From contig NZ_JYNN01000003.1 of the NCBI RefSeq assembly GCF_000934765.1, positions 62,001 through 126,000 of the forward strand: a stretch of DNA of 64,000 nt. Reading direction: 5' to 3'. Both the position numbers and the translations under genes were made by a program. Positions 25,637 through 34,065 of this stretch are shown here, piece after piece. The notes under the pieces were generated by a model. It did no database searches. It saw nothing but the letters and a program-made list of their open reading frames with translations, and was not told where the DNA came from. How positions within the stretch are numbered: position 1 is the stretch's first letter; each line of letters starts with the position of its first letter. The stretch is from Thiomicrospira microaerophila. Its GTDB lineage: Bacteria > Pseudomonadota > Gammaproteobacteria > Thiomicrospirales > Thiomicrospiraceae.

Positions 25637-25849
25637 TTAACGAGAAACTAAACGACGACGCTCACGCGACAAACGCTTGGCTAGACGCTTAACCGCCGCG
25701 GCTTTCATGCGTTTTTTAGCCCAGGTTGGTTTTTCATAGTATTCACGTTTACGTGATTCAGTTAAAACACCTGCTTTCTCACAAGCGCGCTTGAAACGAC
25801 GTAATGCAACATCAAATGGTTCAGTATCTCTTACTTTTACAATTGGCAT
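25637..25849 (-). CDS. rpsU: Ribosomal protein S21
   Basis: A 70-residue, strongly basic protein that matches bS21 over its full length ([21 protein letters not shown], with an Arg/Lys-rich C-terminus). It binds the 30S subunit near the anti-Shine-Dalgarno region of 16S rRNA. It is the first gene of the macromolecular synthesis cluster. A consensus promoter is 84 bp upstream and a GAAGAAGAG site precedes the ATG. Confidence 0.97.
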   Translation of the reverse strand: MPIVKVRDTEPFDVALRRFKRACEKAGVLTESRKREYYEKPTWAKKRMKAAAVKRLAKRLSRERRRLVSR

Positions 25850-25932
25850 ATAGCTCTTCTTCTTTGATTTAATTAAAAAATTCTGTCTAAACTGAAACTA
25901 AGCGAAACTTAAGCTCAGCAATAAAGGACAAG

Positions 25933-25961
25933 ATTATAATTTTGCTTGCCCCTTTTTGCAA
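25933..25961 (-). promoter_or_regulatory. Sigma70 promoter of the rpsU operon
   Basis: On the minus strand TTGCAA (25961-25956) and TATAAT (25938-25933) are separated by exactly 17 bp. TTGCAA is its own complement, so the same hexamer could also serve tsaD in the other direction, but no good -10 is seen there at the right distance. Confidence 0.8.
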
Positions 25962-26017
25962 ATAATTTTGATAAATTTTGTTAAAATCTTGGTTTATTTT
26001 AACTGTTTGGTAGAACC

Positions 26018-27070
26018 ATGATAACAAATCCAATGCAACCTATGTGCGTTCTCGCTATCGAAAGCTCCTGCGATGAGAGTGCTGTCGCTATTTATGATAG
26101 TCGCAAAGGCCTCCTTGCGCACAACTTATTTAGCCAAGTTGCGCTTCATGCCGAATACGGTGGCGTTGTGCCTGAGCTAGCCTCCCGCGATCATATTCGA
26201 AAAATCACTCCGCTGATCACGCAAACCCTTGAGCAAGCGGGAAAACCGAAGATTGACGGCATCGCCTATACCGCGGGGCCTGGCTTAATCGGTGCCCTTT
26301 TATCAGGCGGCGCGATTGCACGCAGCTTGGCGTTTGCTTGGCATATACCCGCGATTGGTGTTCACCACATGGAGGGCCACTTGCTTGCGCCGATGTTAGA
26401 AGACAACCCGCCCGCCTTTCCTTTTATCGCCCTTTTAGTATCAGGTGGGCACAGCATGATCATTCGCGTTGATGGCATTGGGCGCTATAAGCTACTGGGC
26501 GATACACTGGACGATGCCGCCGGCGAAGCCTTTGATAAAACCGCTAAAATGATGGGACTGGGCTACCCGGGTGGTCCAATGGTATCGAAACTCGCCCTCA
26601 GCGGCGACCAAACCCGCTATCGCTTCCCACGCCCAATGGTTGACCGCCCTGGCCTCGACATGAGTTTTAGCGGTTTAAAAACCTTTAGCTTAAATACTTG
26701 GCAAAAGGCACAGGCCGAAGGGGATGACAATGACCAGACCCGCGCCGATATTTGTCGCGCTTTTGAGTTGGCCGTCGCCGACACCTTAATGATTAAATGC
26801 AAACGCGCACTTGACCAAGAAGGCTTAAACCGCATCGTGGTATCCGGTGGTGTCAGCGCCAACCGCGAAATTCGCGCTAAACTGGATCAATTAATGGCAA
26901 AACGTAAGGGTCAGGCATTTTACCCAAGACTGGAGTTTTGCACCGACAATGCCGCGATGATTGCCTATGCGGGCGCACAACGTTTGATGGCTGGCGAACA
27001 GAATGACTTAAACTTTGCCGCCAAGGCACGCTGGTCGTTAGAAGACCTTAGTGCTATTGATCACCATTGA
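26018..27070 (+). CDS. tsaD: TsaD, tRNA threonylcarbamoyladenosine synthase subunit
   Basis: A 350-residue ASKHA-fold protein. [14 protein letters not shown] is the N-terminal signature; [14 protein letters not shown] holds the metal-binding histidines; LLVSGGHSM and [13 protein letters not shown] are nucleotide-binding loops. Role: final transfer step of t6A37 modification of ANN-decoding tRNAs, with TsaB and TsaE. Two starts are possible: the ATG at 26018, or the ATG at 26042, which matches the E. coli start more closely; neither has a strong ribosome binding site. Divergent from rpsU, as in E. coli. Confidence 0.96.
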   Translation: MITNPMQPMCVLAIESSCDESAVAIYDSRKGLLAHNLFSQVALHAEYGGVVPELASRDHIRKITPLITQTLEQAGKPKIDGIAYTAGPGLIGALLSGGAIARSLAFAWHIPAIGVHHMEGHLLAPMLEDNPPAFPFIALLVSGGHSMIIRVDGIGRYKLLGDTLDDAAGEAFDKTAKMMGLGYPGGPMVSKLALSGDQTRYRFPRPMVDRPGLDMSFSGLKTFSLNTWQKAQAEGDDNDQTRADICRAFELAVADTLMIKCKRALDQEGLNRIVVSGGVSANREIRAKLDQLMAKRKGQAFYPRLEFCTDNAAMIAYAGAQRLMAGEQNDLNFAAKARWSLEDLSAIDHH

Positions 27071-27080
27071 TTAACAAGGG

Positions 27081-27695
27081 TTACGGCTTCTTAGCCTTAA
27101 TTAAACTTTCTTCGCCGCGAATCAATCGTCCAATATTACTGCGATGACGCCAGAATAAAATGGCCGTCATCAACCCACTAACGATTACCCAACTAAGTTC
27201 GCCCGTTATAAAAAACAGAAAAACAGGCGCTAAAAAGGTGGCAATTAAGGCCGACAAAGACGATATTTTCAATACTTTAGCAACAAATAACCACGTAGCG
27301 ACGGTCGCTAGGCCTGCCCAAAAATTAAGCGCTAGCAACACGCCCAGCATGGTCGCCACACCTTTGCCGCCTTTAAACTGAAAAAATACTGGATAAAGGT
27401 GACCCAAAAACGCGGCTAAGCCCACCAGCACAATCCACACAGCATCGAAACCAAGCGCATGGGCTAACAACACAGGCAGCACACCTTTTAGCATATCGCC
27501 CGCAAGCGTAATACCCGCGGCTAGCCTGCCTTTATCGCCGCCAATCCGCAATACATTGGTCGCCCCCGGATTTCCCGAACCCGCCTCACGCGGATCACCC
27601 AACCCCATTAGCTTGCAGACAATAATTGCTGATGACACTGAACCTAATAAATAGGCTAAACCAACCAGGCCTGGCTGTAATAACAATTCGCTCAT
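27081..27695 (-). CDS. plsY: PlsY, acyl-phosphate glycerol-3-phosphate acyltransferase
   Basis: A membrane protein of about 204 residues with five predicted helices. The three conserved motifs are present: SGNPGATNVLR, the KGVLPVLLA region and FKGGKGVATMLGV. Role: transfers acyl groups from acyl-phosphate to glycerol-3-phosphate, the first step of phospholipid synthesis, with PlsX. The ATG at 27695 has AAAGGAAAG ahead of it; the longer reading to 27734 would overlap the divergent promoter region. Convergent with tsaD and divergent from folB. Confidence 0.94.
   Translation of the reverse strand: MSELLLQPGLVGLAYLLGSVSSAIIVCKLMGLGDPREAGSGNPGATNVLRIGGDKGRLAAGITLAGDMLKGVLPVLLAHALGFDAVWIVLVGLAAFLGHLYPVFFQFKGGKGVATMLGVLLALNFWAGLATVATWLFVAKVLKISSLSALIATFLAPVFLFFITGELSWVIVSGLMTAILFWRHRSNIGRLIRGEESLIKAKKP
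27665..27674. repeat. CCAGGCCTGG palindrome, copy 7 (in plsY)
   Basis: It encodes LQPGL near the PlsY N-terminus. Left extension CAA kept; right side CTG. Confidence 0.75.
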
Positions 27696-27762
27696 TTGAT
27701 CACTTTCCTTTAAAATGTTGCTAGATTTTAGCATTGAACAACCACTAGGAGCCTTAAAATTG

Positions 27763-28134
27763 ATGACCCAAGACTGTATTTACATTGAAGGCTTACGCAT
27801 TGACTGCAAGATTGGCGTACACCACTGGGAAAAAGTCCAGAACCAACCTATTATTTTGGACATAAAACTCTATCAATCCATTCACCAAGCTGCGCAATCG
27901 GATGCGCTAAACGATACATTAGATTATTTTACGCTCAGCCAGCAACTAGATGAACTTTGCCAACAAACCATCTACAATTTAATTGAAACGCTAGCCGAAA
28001 AAATCTGCCAACACATTTTAAACAGCTACCCAAGCGTGCAAGCGGTAAAACTAAAGCTAAACAAACCCCAAGCCCTCCCCAAAGCCCAAGCAACAGGCAT
28101 TGAAATATATCGAGAACGCACAAACAGGATGTAA
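27763..28134 (+). CDS. folB: FolB, dihydroneopterin aldolase
   Basis: A 123-residue pterin-fold enzyme. MTQDCIYIEGLRIDCKIGVHHWE matches the FolB N-terminus (E. coli MDIVFIEQLSVITTIGVYDWE); the catalytic Lys in the LKLNKPQAL segment is present. Role: splits dihydroneopterin to hydroxymethyldihydropterin and glycolaldehyde in folate synthesis. The ATG at 27763 follows AGGAGCC, with a rather long spacing; the frame extends to 27715 without conservation. The usual plsY-folB divergent pairing is seen. Confidence 0.93.
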   Translation: MTQDCIYIEGLRIDCKIGVHHWEKVQNQPIILDIKLYQSIHQAAQSDALNDTLDYFTLSQQLDELCQQTIYNLIETLAEKICQHILNSYPSVQAVKLKLNKPQALPKAQATGIEIYRERTNRM

Positions 28135-28147
28135 CCCGGATATTTAC
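28133..28147. repeat. Gene-end motif copy 3 (AACCCGGATATTTAC)
   Basis: It overlaps the last base of the folB stop codon; the final base of the 16-mer is not shared. Confidence 0.6.
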
Positions 28148-28229
28148 CTTCCAGTCAAACAGCTAAAAACATATCTTTGGTATTTGGGTTACAATAGCCG
28201 CGTTTTTTAAATCGAAAGTATGCCGCATA

Positions 28230-29426
28230 ATGAAACCCAATAAAACACTCAATAAAGCACTGCCCACCCCTTCTAGCGATGCCCAGGCTTTAAGCCAACA
28301 ATTGACTGACAAGATTCGTCGCCATATTAACCGTTATGGCCAACTTAGCTTTGCTGACTATATGCGCCTCGCGCTCTACACGCCTAATCTGGGGTACTAT
28401 GCTAATGGTCTCGCCAAAATTGGCGCTCAAGGCGACTTTATTACGGCACCTGAGATTTCACCGATCTTCTCCCGCTGCTTAGCACGCCAAGCTCAACAGG
28501 TGTTGTGTCAATTAAACCAACCCAACTTGGTTGAATTTGGTGCTGGGCGCGGCATTATGGCGCGCGATATATTATTAGAACTCAATGCACTCAACCAAGA
28601 AATTGAGCACTATTATATTATTGAACTCAGTGCCGATTTGCGTCAGGTACAGCAGCAAACGCTTGCTGTGCTCCCTGACGAATTACGCAACAAAGTAATT
28701 TGGCTAGACCAGTTACCCAGCAGCCAGATTGAAGCGGTGGTATTGGCTAATGAGGTGTTAGACGCAATGCCGGTTGAGCGTATTCAACTCGAACCTGCGC
28801 GCCAATCCCATGCCTTTGTGGTTTGGGATGAGACCCTTCAACAGTTTGACTGGGACTATCAACCAATTATTGATCCTAAACTCCAAAAAATAGGCAATAA
28901 AATACTGCACCAAATCGGCGAACCCGCTGAACGAGGTTACCACACTGAAATTAATTTAAATATTAAACCCTGGCTTCAATCGGTTGCCGATTTTTTACAA
29001 GCAGGCCTGGTGCTGCTCATCGACTACGGTTATCCGCGACAAGAATACTATCAGCCAGCTCGCCACATGGGCACGCTACGCTGCCATTACCAACATCTAG
29101 CGCATGCCAACCCATTTTTTTACCCTGGCTTACAGGACATTACCGCGCATGTTGATTTTACCAGTGTGGCCGAAGCGGCTTATGCGGCTAATTTTAAGGT
29201 GGCCGGCTATACAACCCAAGCCAATTTTTTAATGGCCAGTGGTTTAATTGAGATGGCCGCCGACCCTGACGCACCAGTGACCGAACAGCTCAAGGTCGCG
29301 CAACAAATCAAAACCCTTACCCTACCCAATGAAATGGGTGAAAACTTTAAAGTAATGGCACTGACCAAACACCATGATCAAGCCTTAATAGGCTTTAAGT
29401 TACGCGATTTACGCCATCAACTTTGA
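28230..29426 (+). CDS. MidA/NDUFAF7-type SAM-dependent methyltransferase (COG1565)
   Basis: A 398-residue Rossmann methyltransferase. FADYMRLALYTPNLGYYANG and GDFITAPEISPIFSRCLA are the family hallmark; NLVEFGAGRGIMARDIL is the SAM site and VVLANEVLDAMPVERIQ is also typical. In mitochondria the homologue NDUFAF7 dimethylates an arginine of the complex I 49-kDa subunit (NuoD homologue). The bacterial substrate is not established. A complete nuo operon lies 11 kb away in this window, so a role on NuoD is possible, but the genes are not linked in an operon. Confidence 0.88.
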   Translation: MKPNKTLNKALPTPSSDAQALSQQLTDKIRRHINRYGQLSFADYMRLALYTPNLGYYANGLAKIGAQGDFITAPEISPIFSRCLARQAQQVLCQLNQPNLVEFGAGRGIMARDILLELNALNQEIEHYYIIELSADLRQVQQQTLAVLPDELRNKVIWLDQLPSSQIEAVVLANEVLDAMPVERIQLEPARQSHAFVVWDETLQQFDWDYQPIIDPKLQKIGNKILHQIGEPAERGYHTEINLNIKPWLQSVADFLQAGLVLLIDYGYPRQEYYQPARHMGTLRCHYQHLAHANPFFYPGLQDITAHVDFTSVAEAAYAANFKVAGYTTQANFLMASGLIEMAADPDAPVTEQLKVAQQIKTLTLPNEMGENFKVMALTKHHDQALIGFKLRDLRHQL

Positions 29427-29451
29427 TCTAAAAACCATACATTTAACTAAA

Positions 29452-29478
29452 TTTTACAACCAGGTCGGGTTGTAAAAA
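29452..29478. terminator. Hairpin between the COG1565 gene and uppP
   Basis: A near-perfect inverted repeat TTTTACAACC ... GGTTGTAAAA with a short loop, after the methyltransferase stop. It could be a terminator. The centre CAACCAGGTCGGGTTG looks like a mutated copy of the CCAGGCCTGG-type palindrome. Confidence 0.6.
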
Positions 29479-29495
29479 ACCAACAGGAATTACAA

Positions 29496-30263
29496 ATGGA
29501 TATCTTTCAAGCGGTTATTCTCGGCATTATTGAAGGACTCACCGAGTTCTTACCCATCTCCTCAACGGGCCATCTGATTGTCGCCGCCGAGTTGATGGGC
29601 TTGCACCAGGATGACCACAATACGGCGTTTAAAATTATTATTCAATTAGCCGCTATTTTAGCAGTGTTTATGACCTATGCCGAACGCTTTCATCCTAGCC
29701 AGTATCGACTATGGATAAAGGTGTTTATTGCCTTTTTGCCGATTGCTAGTATAGGTTTTTTATTCGCCGACCAAATCGAAGCCTTATTTAATGTCGCCAC
29801 TGTCGCTTGGATGTTTATTATTGGTGGCGTTGTTTTTTTGGTGGTGGAACATTTTTACAAAGAAAACCAACACACCGTACGCAATCTTGACCAGCTAAAC
29901 TATAAACAAACTTTATGGGTTGGTTTTGCACAAATCTTTGCGCTGATACCTGGCACTAGCCGCGCAGGCGCCACCATTGTGGGTGGCATGCTAACCGGGC
30001 TAGACCGCAAAACCTCGGCAGAATTTTCCTTTCTGCTCGCGCTCCCCGTACTGACCGCAACCTCGAGTTATTCATTGCTTAAACACTATGATTCCTTTGC
30101 GCAAACCAGCTTTACGCCTTTGATTATTGGTTTTATTGTGTCGTTTTTAGTCGCTTGGTTATCGATTAAATTGTTTTTAAAATTCCTACAACACTTTACC
30201 TTTCGCGCCTTCGGCATTTACCGCATTCTGCTCGGCACAGCACTGCTCATCTGGTTTGTGTAA
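29496..30263 (+). CDS. uppP: UppP/BacA, undecaprenyl-diphosphatase
   Basis: A 255-residue membrane protein with about seven helices. The two catalytic motifs are intact: [15 protein letters not shown] near the start and [15 protein letters not shown] in the middle. Role: removes a phosphate from undecaprenyl diphosphate, recycling the lipid carrier for peptidoglycan and other envelope polymers. ACAGGAAT precedes the ATG. It appears to stand alone. Confidence 0.95.
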   Translation: MDIFQAVILGIIEGLTEFLPISSTGHLIVAAELMGLHQDDHNTAFKIIIQLAAILAVFMTYAERFHPSQYRLWIKVFIAFLPIASIGFLFADQIEALFNVATVAWMFIIGGVVFLVVEHFYKENQHTVRNLDQLNYKQTLWVGFAQIFALIPGTSRAGATIVGGMLTGLDRKTSAEFSFLLALPVLTATSSYSLLKHYDSFAQTSFTPLIIGFIVSFLVAWLSIKLFLKFLQHFTFRAFGIYRILLGTALLIWFV

Positions 30264-30298
30264 GATTTTCACAGGAATAAAAAACATTTATGACAGGC

Positions 30299-30327
30299 TT
30301 GACAGTGCAAAAAAAGCACTTTATAGT
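30299..30327 (+). promoter_or_regulatory. Consensus sigma70 promoter with an inverted repeat in the spacer
   Basis: TTGACA (30299-30304) and TATAGT (30322-30327) are separated by exactly 17 bp. The spacer is almost filled by the inverted repeat AGTGC-A7-GCACT (30304-30320), which could be an operator. It lies 36 bp after the uppP stop and about 365 bp upstream of the next gene. Confidence 0.8.
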
Positions 30328-30332
30328 AACCG

Positions 30333-30694
30333 CAGTTTTTAACCAATGGAGACCCCTAGTGGACAGTAGTTTGAGTGACCGTTGTTGCTTACATCTTATT
30401 TCAATTTAATCCGTCTAGGTATCGCATTCCTTTTGTTTGCTTGTGACCTTCGCGGATAACAAGCAAATCAAGTCTTCGTCAATCGACATGTTGTTTTGCT
30501 CAAAATTAAAATAAAAGTGCCCTATCGGCAAGGCGTTGCTTTAGGCCAAATAAATGGCCCTAAACCAGCGCGCTGATCGGTATTCGTTTATCTAGCTTTT
30601 TATTATTGGCTAGTTAGCGGCTGCATAAGTGTAAGAAAAAAATCTCACTAAACCCTATTCACTGGACCTCCTCCAACCTTAGGAGACCTGTGTG
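30333..30694 (+). ncRNA. Candidate structured leader RNA
   Basis: A transcript from the promoter at 30299-30327 would carry about 360 nt before the next ATG. Several stems can be drawn by eye: ends 30331-30347 with 30605-30624; 30394-30406 with 30501-30516 (AU-rich); a perfect 9-bp stem TTTGCTTGT/ACAAGCAAA at 30436-30444/30459-30467; a long imperfect hairpin at about 30524-30592 with an 8-bp top (TTTAGGCCA loop); and a last stem CCTCCT/AGGAG at 30667-30685 that covers the ribosome binding site. I do not recognise a named riboswitch class. No significant gene lies in it; very short frames of 7-13 codons exist. Confidence 0.45.
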
Positions 30695-31405
30695 ATGAAA
30701 GCACGTTTTAATCTTAAAAAAATGAGCGCCGTTTGCTGTGCTGCACTCCCCATGATGGCTTTTGCGGGTTCACCCATGAATGTTGACGATGCGGCGCTTT
30801 TAGATGCCAAGCACTGTCACATAGAAGCCTGGTCTGACCAATACAACAAAGCCTCCAACCTTTGGATTGCACCCGCCTGTAACCTTAATGGCCGTTGGGA
30901 ACTGGGCTTTGCGCTCGGTCGCGAGATGTATAGCGGTGATTCAGATACCAACCATTTTGGTTTCAATGCCAAAACCCTGCTACTTGAACAGGCTGATTGG
31001 GCGGTGGCGCTGGGTTTATCGGCAGCATTTACCGATCAAATTAAGCATGACCAGGCGGTTTATAGCCTAGTTGCACCGATTACGTTTAATTTATTAGACG
31101 GTGGATTGGATCTTCATCTGAACCTGGGTGTTGCCAGTGATCAAATCGCAGATAAAAACTTCGGCTTATGGGGTATCGGGTTTGAAAACCACTTCTCCGA
31201 TCAGGCTCGCGGTTATATTGAACTATTTGGTAACACGGCGAGCAATGACCATGAGTCGCGTGGCTATCAGTTGGGTGGCGTATTTATGGTCACTGACAAA
31301 CTACAACTTGATATTAGCTACGGCAACAGTTTAATTGACGCCGATAAATACACGGATTACGTCCGCTTCGGTCTAGTGTATGAAACCAGTAGCTGGCTGA
31401 AGTAA
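30695..31405 (+). CDS. Predicted outer-membrane beta-barrel-like protein
   Basis: A protein of about 236 residues with a signal peptide (KKMSAVCCAALPMMAFAG, cleavage near residue 24). The mature part has alternating amphipathic strands (GRWELGFALGREM, WAVALGLSAAF, DLHLNLGVASDQI, ARGYIELFGNTAS, KLQLDISYGNSLI, YVRFGLVYET), which suggests a small beta-barrel or transporter-like outer membrane protein, though the last residue is not aromatic. No family is recognised. The start is the ATG at 30695 with AGGAG nine bases ahead; that site can be hidden in a hairpin. The gene is 143 bp ahead of mgtE. Confidence 0.7.
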   Translation: MKARFNLKKMSAVCCAALPMMAFAGSPMNVDDAALLDAKHCHIEAWSDQYNKASNLWIAPACNLNGRWELGFALGREMYSGDSDTNHFGFNAKTLLLEQADWAVALGLSAAFTDQIKHDQAVYSLVAPITFNLLDGGLDLHLNLGVASDQIADKNFGLWGIGFENHFSDQARGYIELFGNTASNDHESRGYQLGGVFMVTDKLQLDISYGNSLIDADKYTDYVRFGLVYETSSWLK

Positions 31406-31435
31406 TCTAGCTAATCACTTTTAACTCTAAAAGGA

Positions 31436-31548
31436 GAGACGTTTGTCTAGCCCCCCAGAAACCAAGCCGACCCACTAAACTTGCATTCCCTGCTGTTCAG
31501 TGAGTCGGCGAAAACCCACTTATTTATGACTGAACACGGGAGAACCCT
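31436..31548 (+). promoter_or_regulatory. Short structured leader of mgtE
   Basis: The 143-bp gap before mgtE holds AGAC-GTTT-GTCT (31436-31447) and an 11-position stem GCCGACCCACT with AGTGAGTCGGC (31466-31476/31499-31509, one mismatch). A GGGAGAA ribosome binding site follows. It could be an attenuator or metal-responsive element. No known Mg-sensing consensus was recognised. Confidence 0.4.
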
Positions 31549-32907
31549 ATGATCCGCGAAGAACTTTTATATCAAATTAATGACCTATTCCAAGTTGATA
31601 ACCACAAAGGGCTATTAAGACTGGTTAGAAACACCCCAAGCAATGACTTGGCTGATGCCTTAGCATCGGCTGACGATGATTTTCAAATTAAATTATTGCG
31701 CACACTTCCTGTCTCGCCCAGAGCGTTATTGTTTAGCCATCTGGGTGCTGATCTTCAAGACACCCTGCTCGAGGCTATGACACTGGAGGAAGTCACTGAA
31801 CTTTTTACGCATATGCCCTCGGATGATAGGGTCGATATTTACAATCGCATGCCACAGGGGCGCCGGGTTAAAGTTATGCAAGGCATGGCGAAGCGTGAAC
31901 GCGAAGATATTTTAAAAATGGCCTCCTATGCAGAAGGCACAACTGGCGCGATGACCACCAGTGATTACGTGTCCATTTCAATGGGCATCAGCGTGCGTGA
32001 CGCATTACAAAAAGTTCGATTACAGGCACCCAACAAAGAAACCATCTATACCATTTATGTGGTGAACGAGCAGCGTCAGCTGGAAGGCACCTTATCGCTT
32101 CGCGACTTAATTATGGCGGATGAAGCCGATATTATCGACAATATTATGCGCACAGAAGTGGTTTACGCCAAAGCCGAATGGCCTCGTGAGCAAACGGCAA
32201 ACTTAATCAGCCGCTATGACTTGCTCGCTATTCCGGTAACCAATGGCGGCAATCGATTAATCGGCATTGTCACTGTTGACGATGCAATGGACGTGAGTGA
32301 AGAAGAAGCGACTGAGGACTTCCACAAGGGGGGCGGCACGATGGCATTGAAAAATATTTCAATGAAAGAAGCGTCTGTGACCCTACTCTATAAAAAACGC
32401 GTTTTTTGGCTGGTGCTTTTAGTTTTTGGCAATATCTTTTCAGGGGCGGGTATTGCTCATTTTGAAGAAAACATACTGGCTTATGTCGCGCTGGTCTTCT
32501 TCTTACCCTTGCTAATTGATAGCGGCGGTAATGCAGGGGCACAATCATCCACCCTAATGGTGCGAGCTTTAGCTACGGGTGATGTAATACTGAAAGACTG
32601 GTTTTCAATGCTGGGACGTGAATTTGCGGTTGCCCTCCTTCTGGGGCTCACCATGGGCTTGGCGGTGGCTACGCTTGGCATTTTCCGAGGCGGTTACGAA
32701 ATTGCCTTTGTGGTATCGTTATCGATGGTGGCGATTGTCATTGTAGGTAGTGTGATTGGTATGAGCTTGCCGTTTATTTTGTCACGCTTTAAGCTTGATC
32801 CAGCCGCTGCTTCGGCACCGTTAATTACCACGATTGCGGATGGCGTAGGTGTCATTATCTTTTTCTCTATCGCTGTAATGATGCTGGATATGCCAGCGGA
32901 TATGTAA
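31549..32907 (+). CDS. mgtE: MgtE-family magnesium transporter, copy A
   Basis: A 452-residue protein with the MgtE N-domain (about 1-130), two CBS domains (about 135-255, LIMADEADIIDNIM and GIVTVDDAMDV) and a five-helix C-terminal channel domain (about 280-450) with the pore segment LPLLIDSGGNAGAQSSTLMVRALATG. Family role: Mg2+ channel gated by intracellular Mg2+ through its cytosolic domains. It has a paralogue at 34066-35454 and lies in a cluster with an MgtC-family gene. An inverted repeat follows the stop. Confidence 0.93.
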   Translation: MIREELLYQINDLFQVDNHKGLLRLVRNTPSNDLADALASADDDFQIKLLRTLPVSPRALLFSHLGADLQDTLLEAMTLEEVTELFTHMPSDDRVDIYNRMPQGRRVKVMQGMAKREREDILKMASYAEGTTGAMTTSDYVSISMGISVRDALQKVRLQAPNKETIYTIYVVNEQRQLEGTLSLRDLIMADEADIIDNIMRTEVVYAKAEWPREQTANLISRYDLLAIPVTNGGNRLIGIVTVDDAMDVSEEEATEDFHKGGGTMALKNISMKEASVTLLYKKRVFWLVLLVFGNIFSGAGIAHFEENILAYVALVFFLPLLIDSGGNAGAQSSTLMVRALATGDVILKDWFSMLGREFAVALLLGLTMGLAVATLGIFRGGYEIAFVVSLSMVAIVIVGSVIGMSLPFILSRFKLDPAAASAPLITTIADGVGVIIFFSIAVMMLDMPADM

Positions 32908-32924
32908 TTATTTACAACAAACCT

Positions 32925-32946
32925 TGACCACCTGATTAGGTGGTCA
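32925..32946 (+). terminator. Hairpin after mgtE copy A, adjacent to a MITE insertion
   Basis: A perfect 9-bp stem TGACCACCT-GATT-AGGTGGTCA. The downstream arm is partly contained in the 11-bp target duplication of the MITE at 32953, so the element inserted just at this hairpin. The T-tract is weak. Confidence 0.65.
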
Positions 32947-33129
32947 GTGTTTCACTGCCATTAAGTTAAGAAAAAAACCGTCATTGCAAGGAGCGCAGCG
33001 ACGCGGCAATCTCTCAAGGGCGCAGGCCGTCTGCGAGAGATTGCCACGGCCTTCGGCCTCGCAAGACGCAAGTTGGTTCGCTCCGTGTTGTCACTCATTC
33101 CTTAACTTAATGGCAGTGGGTCAGTGTTT
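32942..33129. mobile_element. MITE, family 1, with 11-bp target duplication
   Basis: The element proper is 32953-33118 (166 bp), with perfect 18-bp terminal inverted repeats (CACTGCCATTAAGTTAAG). It is flanked by exact direct repeats GGTCAGTGTTT (32942-32952 and 33119-33129). The interior holds one GTCATTGCAAGG-type hairpin unit, with its right arm slightly decayed (a short deletion in the CGCAATGAC end). Confidence 0.9.
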
Positions 33130-33219
33130 GGCAAAGTGGTTTTGGATTTTATACCGAGACTACTTTTTCAAATGCCTGTCATATTTATCCCATAAAATAA
33201 AACAAATAAGGAGACCTGA

Positions 33220-33951
33220 ATGATTAAAGCTTATGAATACCTTGATTTAATGCTGTTCGCCAGCACACTGATCAGCCTGACCACGGCATTTATTCTGGGG
33301 GGTATTATTGGCTATGAGCGTCAGGTTCGCCAGCGTACCGCAGGGTTACGTACTAATATTTTGGTCGCTGTCGGCGCGGCAATGTTTGTTGATATGGCCG
33401 CGCGTTTACACGGTATCTATGGCGGTAACCACGGCGCGGTACATGTGATTGCTTATGTGGTCTCGGGCATTGGCTTTCTCGGTGCTGGCGTTATTATGCG
33501 CGAGGAAGGCAACATCCGTGGTATTAACACGGCGGCCACTCTATGGGGTTCGGCCGCTGTCGGCGCAGCGGCAGGCGCTGGGTTAATTTTAGAGGCGTGT
33601 TTAGGCGCATTATTTGTACTCTCCGCCAATACAGTGATGCGTCCGATTGTGAACCATATTAACCGCCAGCCCTTGGACACGTTGGATACCGAGGTTACCA
33701 GTACACTGACCGTGATTGCACCTAAAGAGCACCAAAATGAAGCCTTTGAACTCATGGAGATTATCTTAGAAAAAGCAAAATACCCTTTTCAAGATGTTGA
33801 AATTAACGCTTTTGGTGAGGGCGAAGTGGAAATTGAAGCCAAGCTAGTTTCGCAGTCAATTGATGGTGATGATTTTGAAAAAGTGGTTGATCGTTTACGC
33901 CGCTCACCTTTTACAACTCAGGTATTCTGGTCGGCCAGTACCTCTGAATAA
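33220..33951 (+). CDS. MgtC/SapB-family membrane protein
   Basis: A 243-residue protein with about four or five N-terminal helices, including GGIIGYERQVRQRTAGLRTNILVAVGAAMF and GIGFLGAGVIMREEGNIRGINTAATLWGSAA, both diagnostic for the MgtC/SapB family. The C-terminal 85 residues form an ACT-like cytosolic domain. MgtC proteins are linked with growth in low Mg2+ and with membrane-energy homeostasis; the direct substrate is not established. An AAGGAGA site precedes the ATG. It lies between two mgtE genes. Confidence 0.92.
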   Translation: MIKAYEYLDLMLFASTLISLTTAFILGGIIGYERQVRQRTAGLRTNILVAVGAAMFVDMAARLHGIYGGNHGAVHVIAYVVSGIGFLGAGVIMREEGNIRGINTAATLWGSAAVGAAAGAGLILEACLGALFVLSANTVMRPIVNHINRQPLDTLDTEVTSTLTVIAPKEHQNEAFELMEIILEKAKYPFQDVEINAFGEGEVEIEAKLVSQSIDGDDFEKVVDRLRRSPFTTQVFWSASTSE

Positions 33952-34065
33952 CGCACTATTTTTTCGCCTTAACCCGATAACGCAAGTGGCATAAGATAAT
34001 TAGCTAGACCTAAATTAGTTTGCTATACTCTTGTATTATTACAATTTAACTTTTTAAGGGCTTCT

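Noticed and set aside
30344-30367. Seven-codon leader peptide in the long leader
   Set aside because: It has no convincing ribosome binding site and such short frames are expected by chance.
30333-30694. Known riboswitch or housekeeping RNA (M-box, yybP-ykoY, c-di-GMP GEMM, 6S, tmRNA, RNase P)
   Set aside because: None of their conserved core sequences is visible by eye; left as an unclassified candidate.
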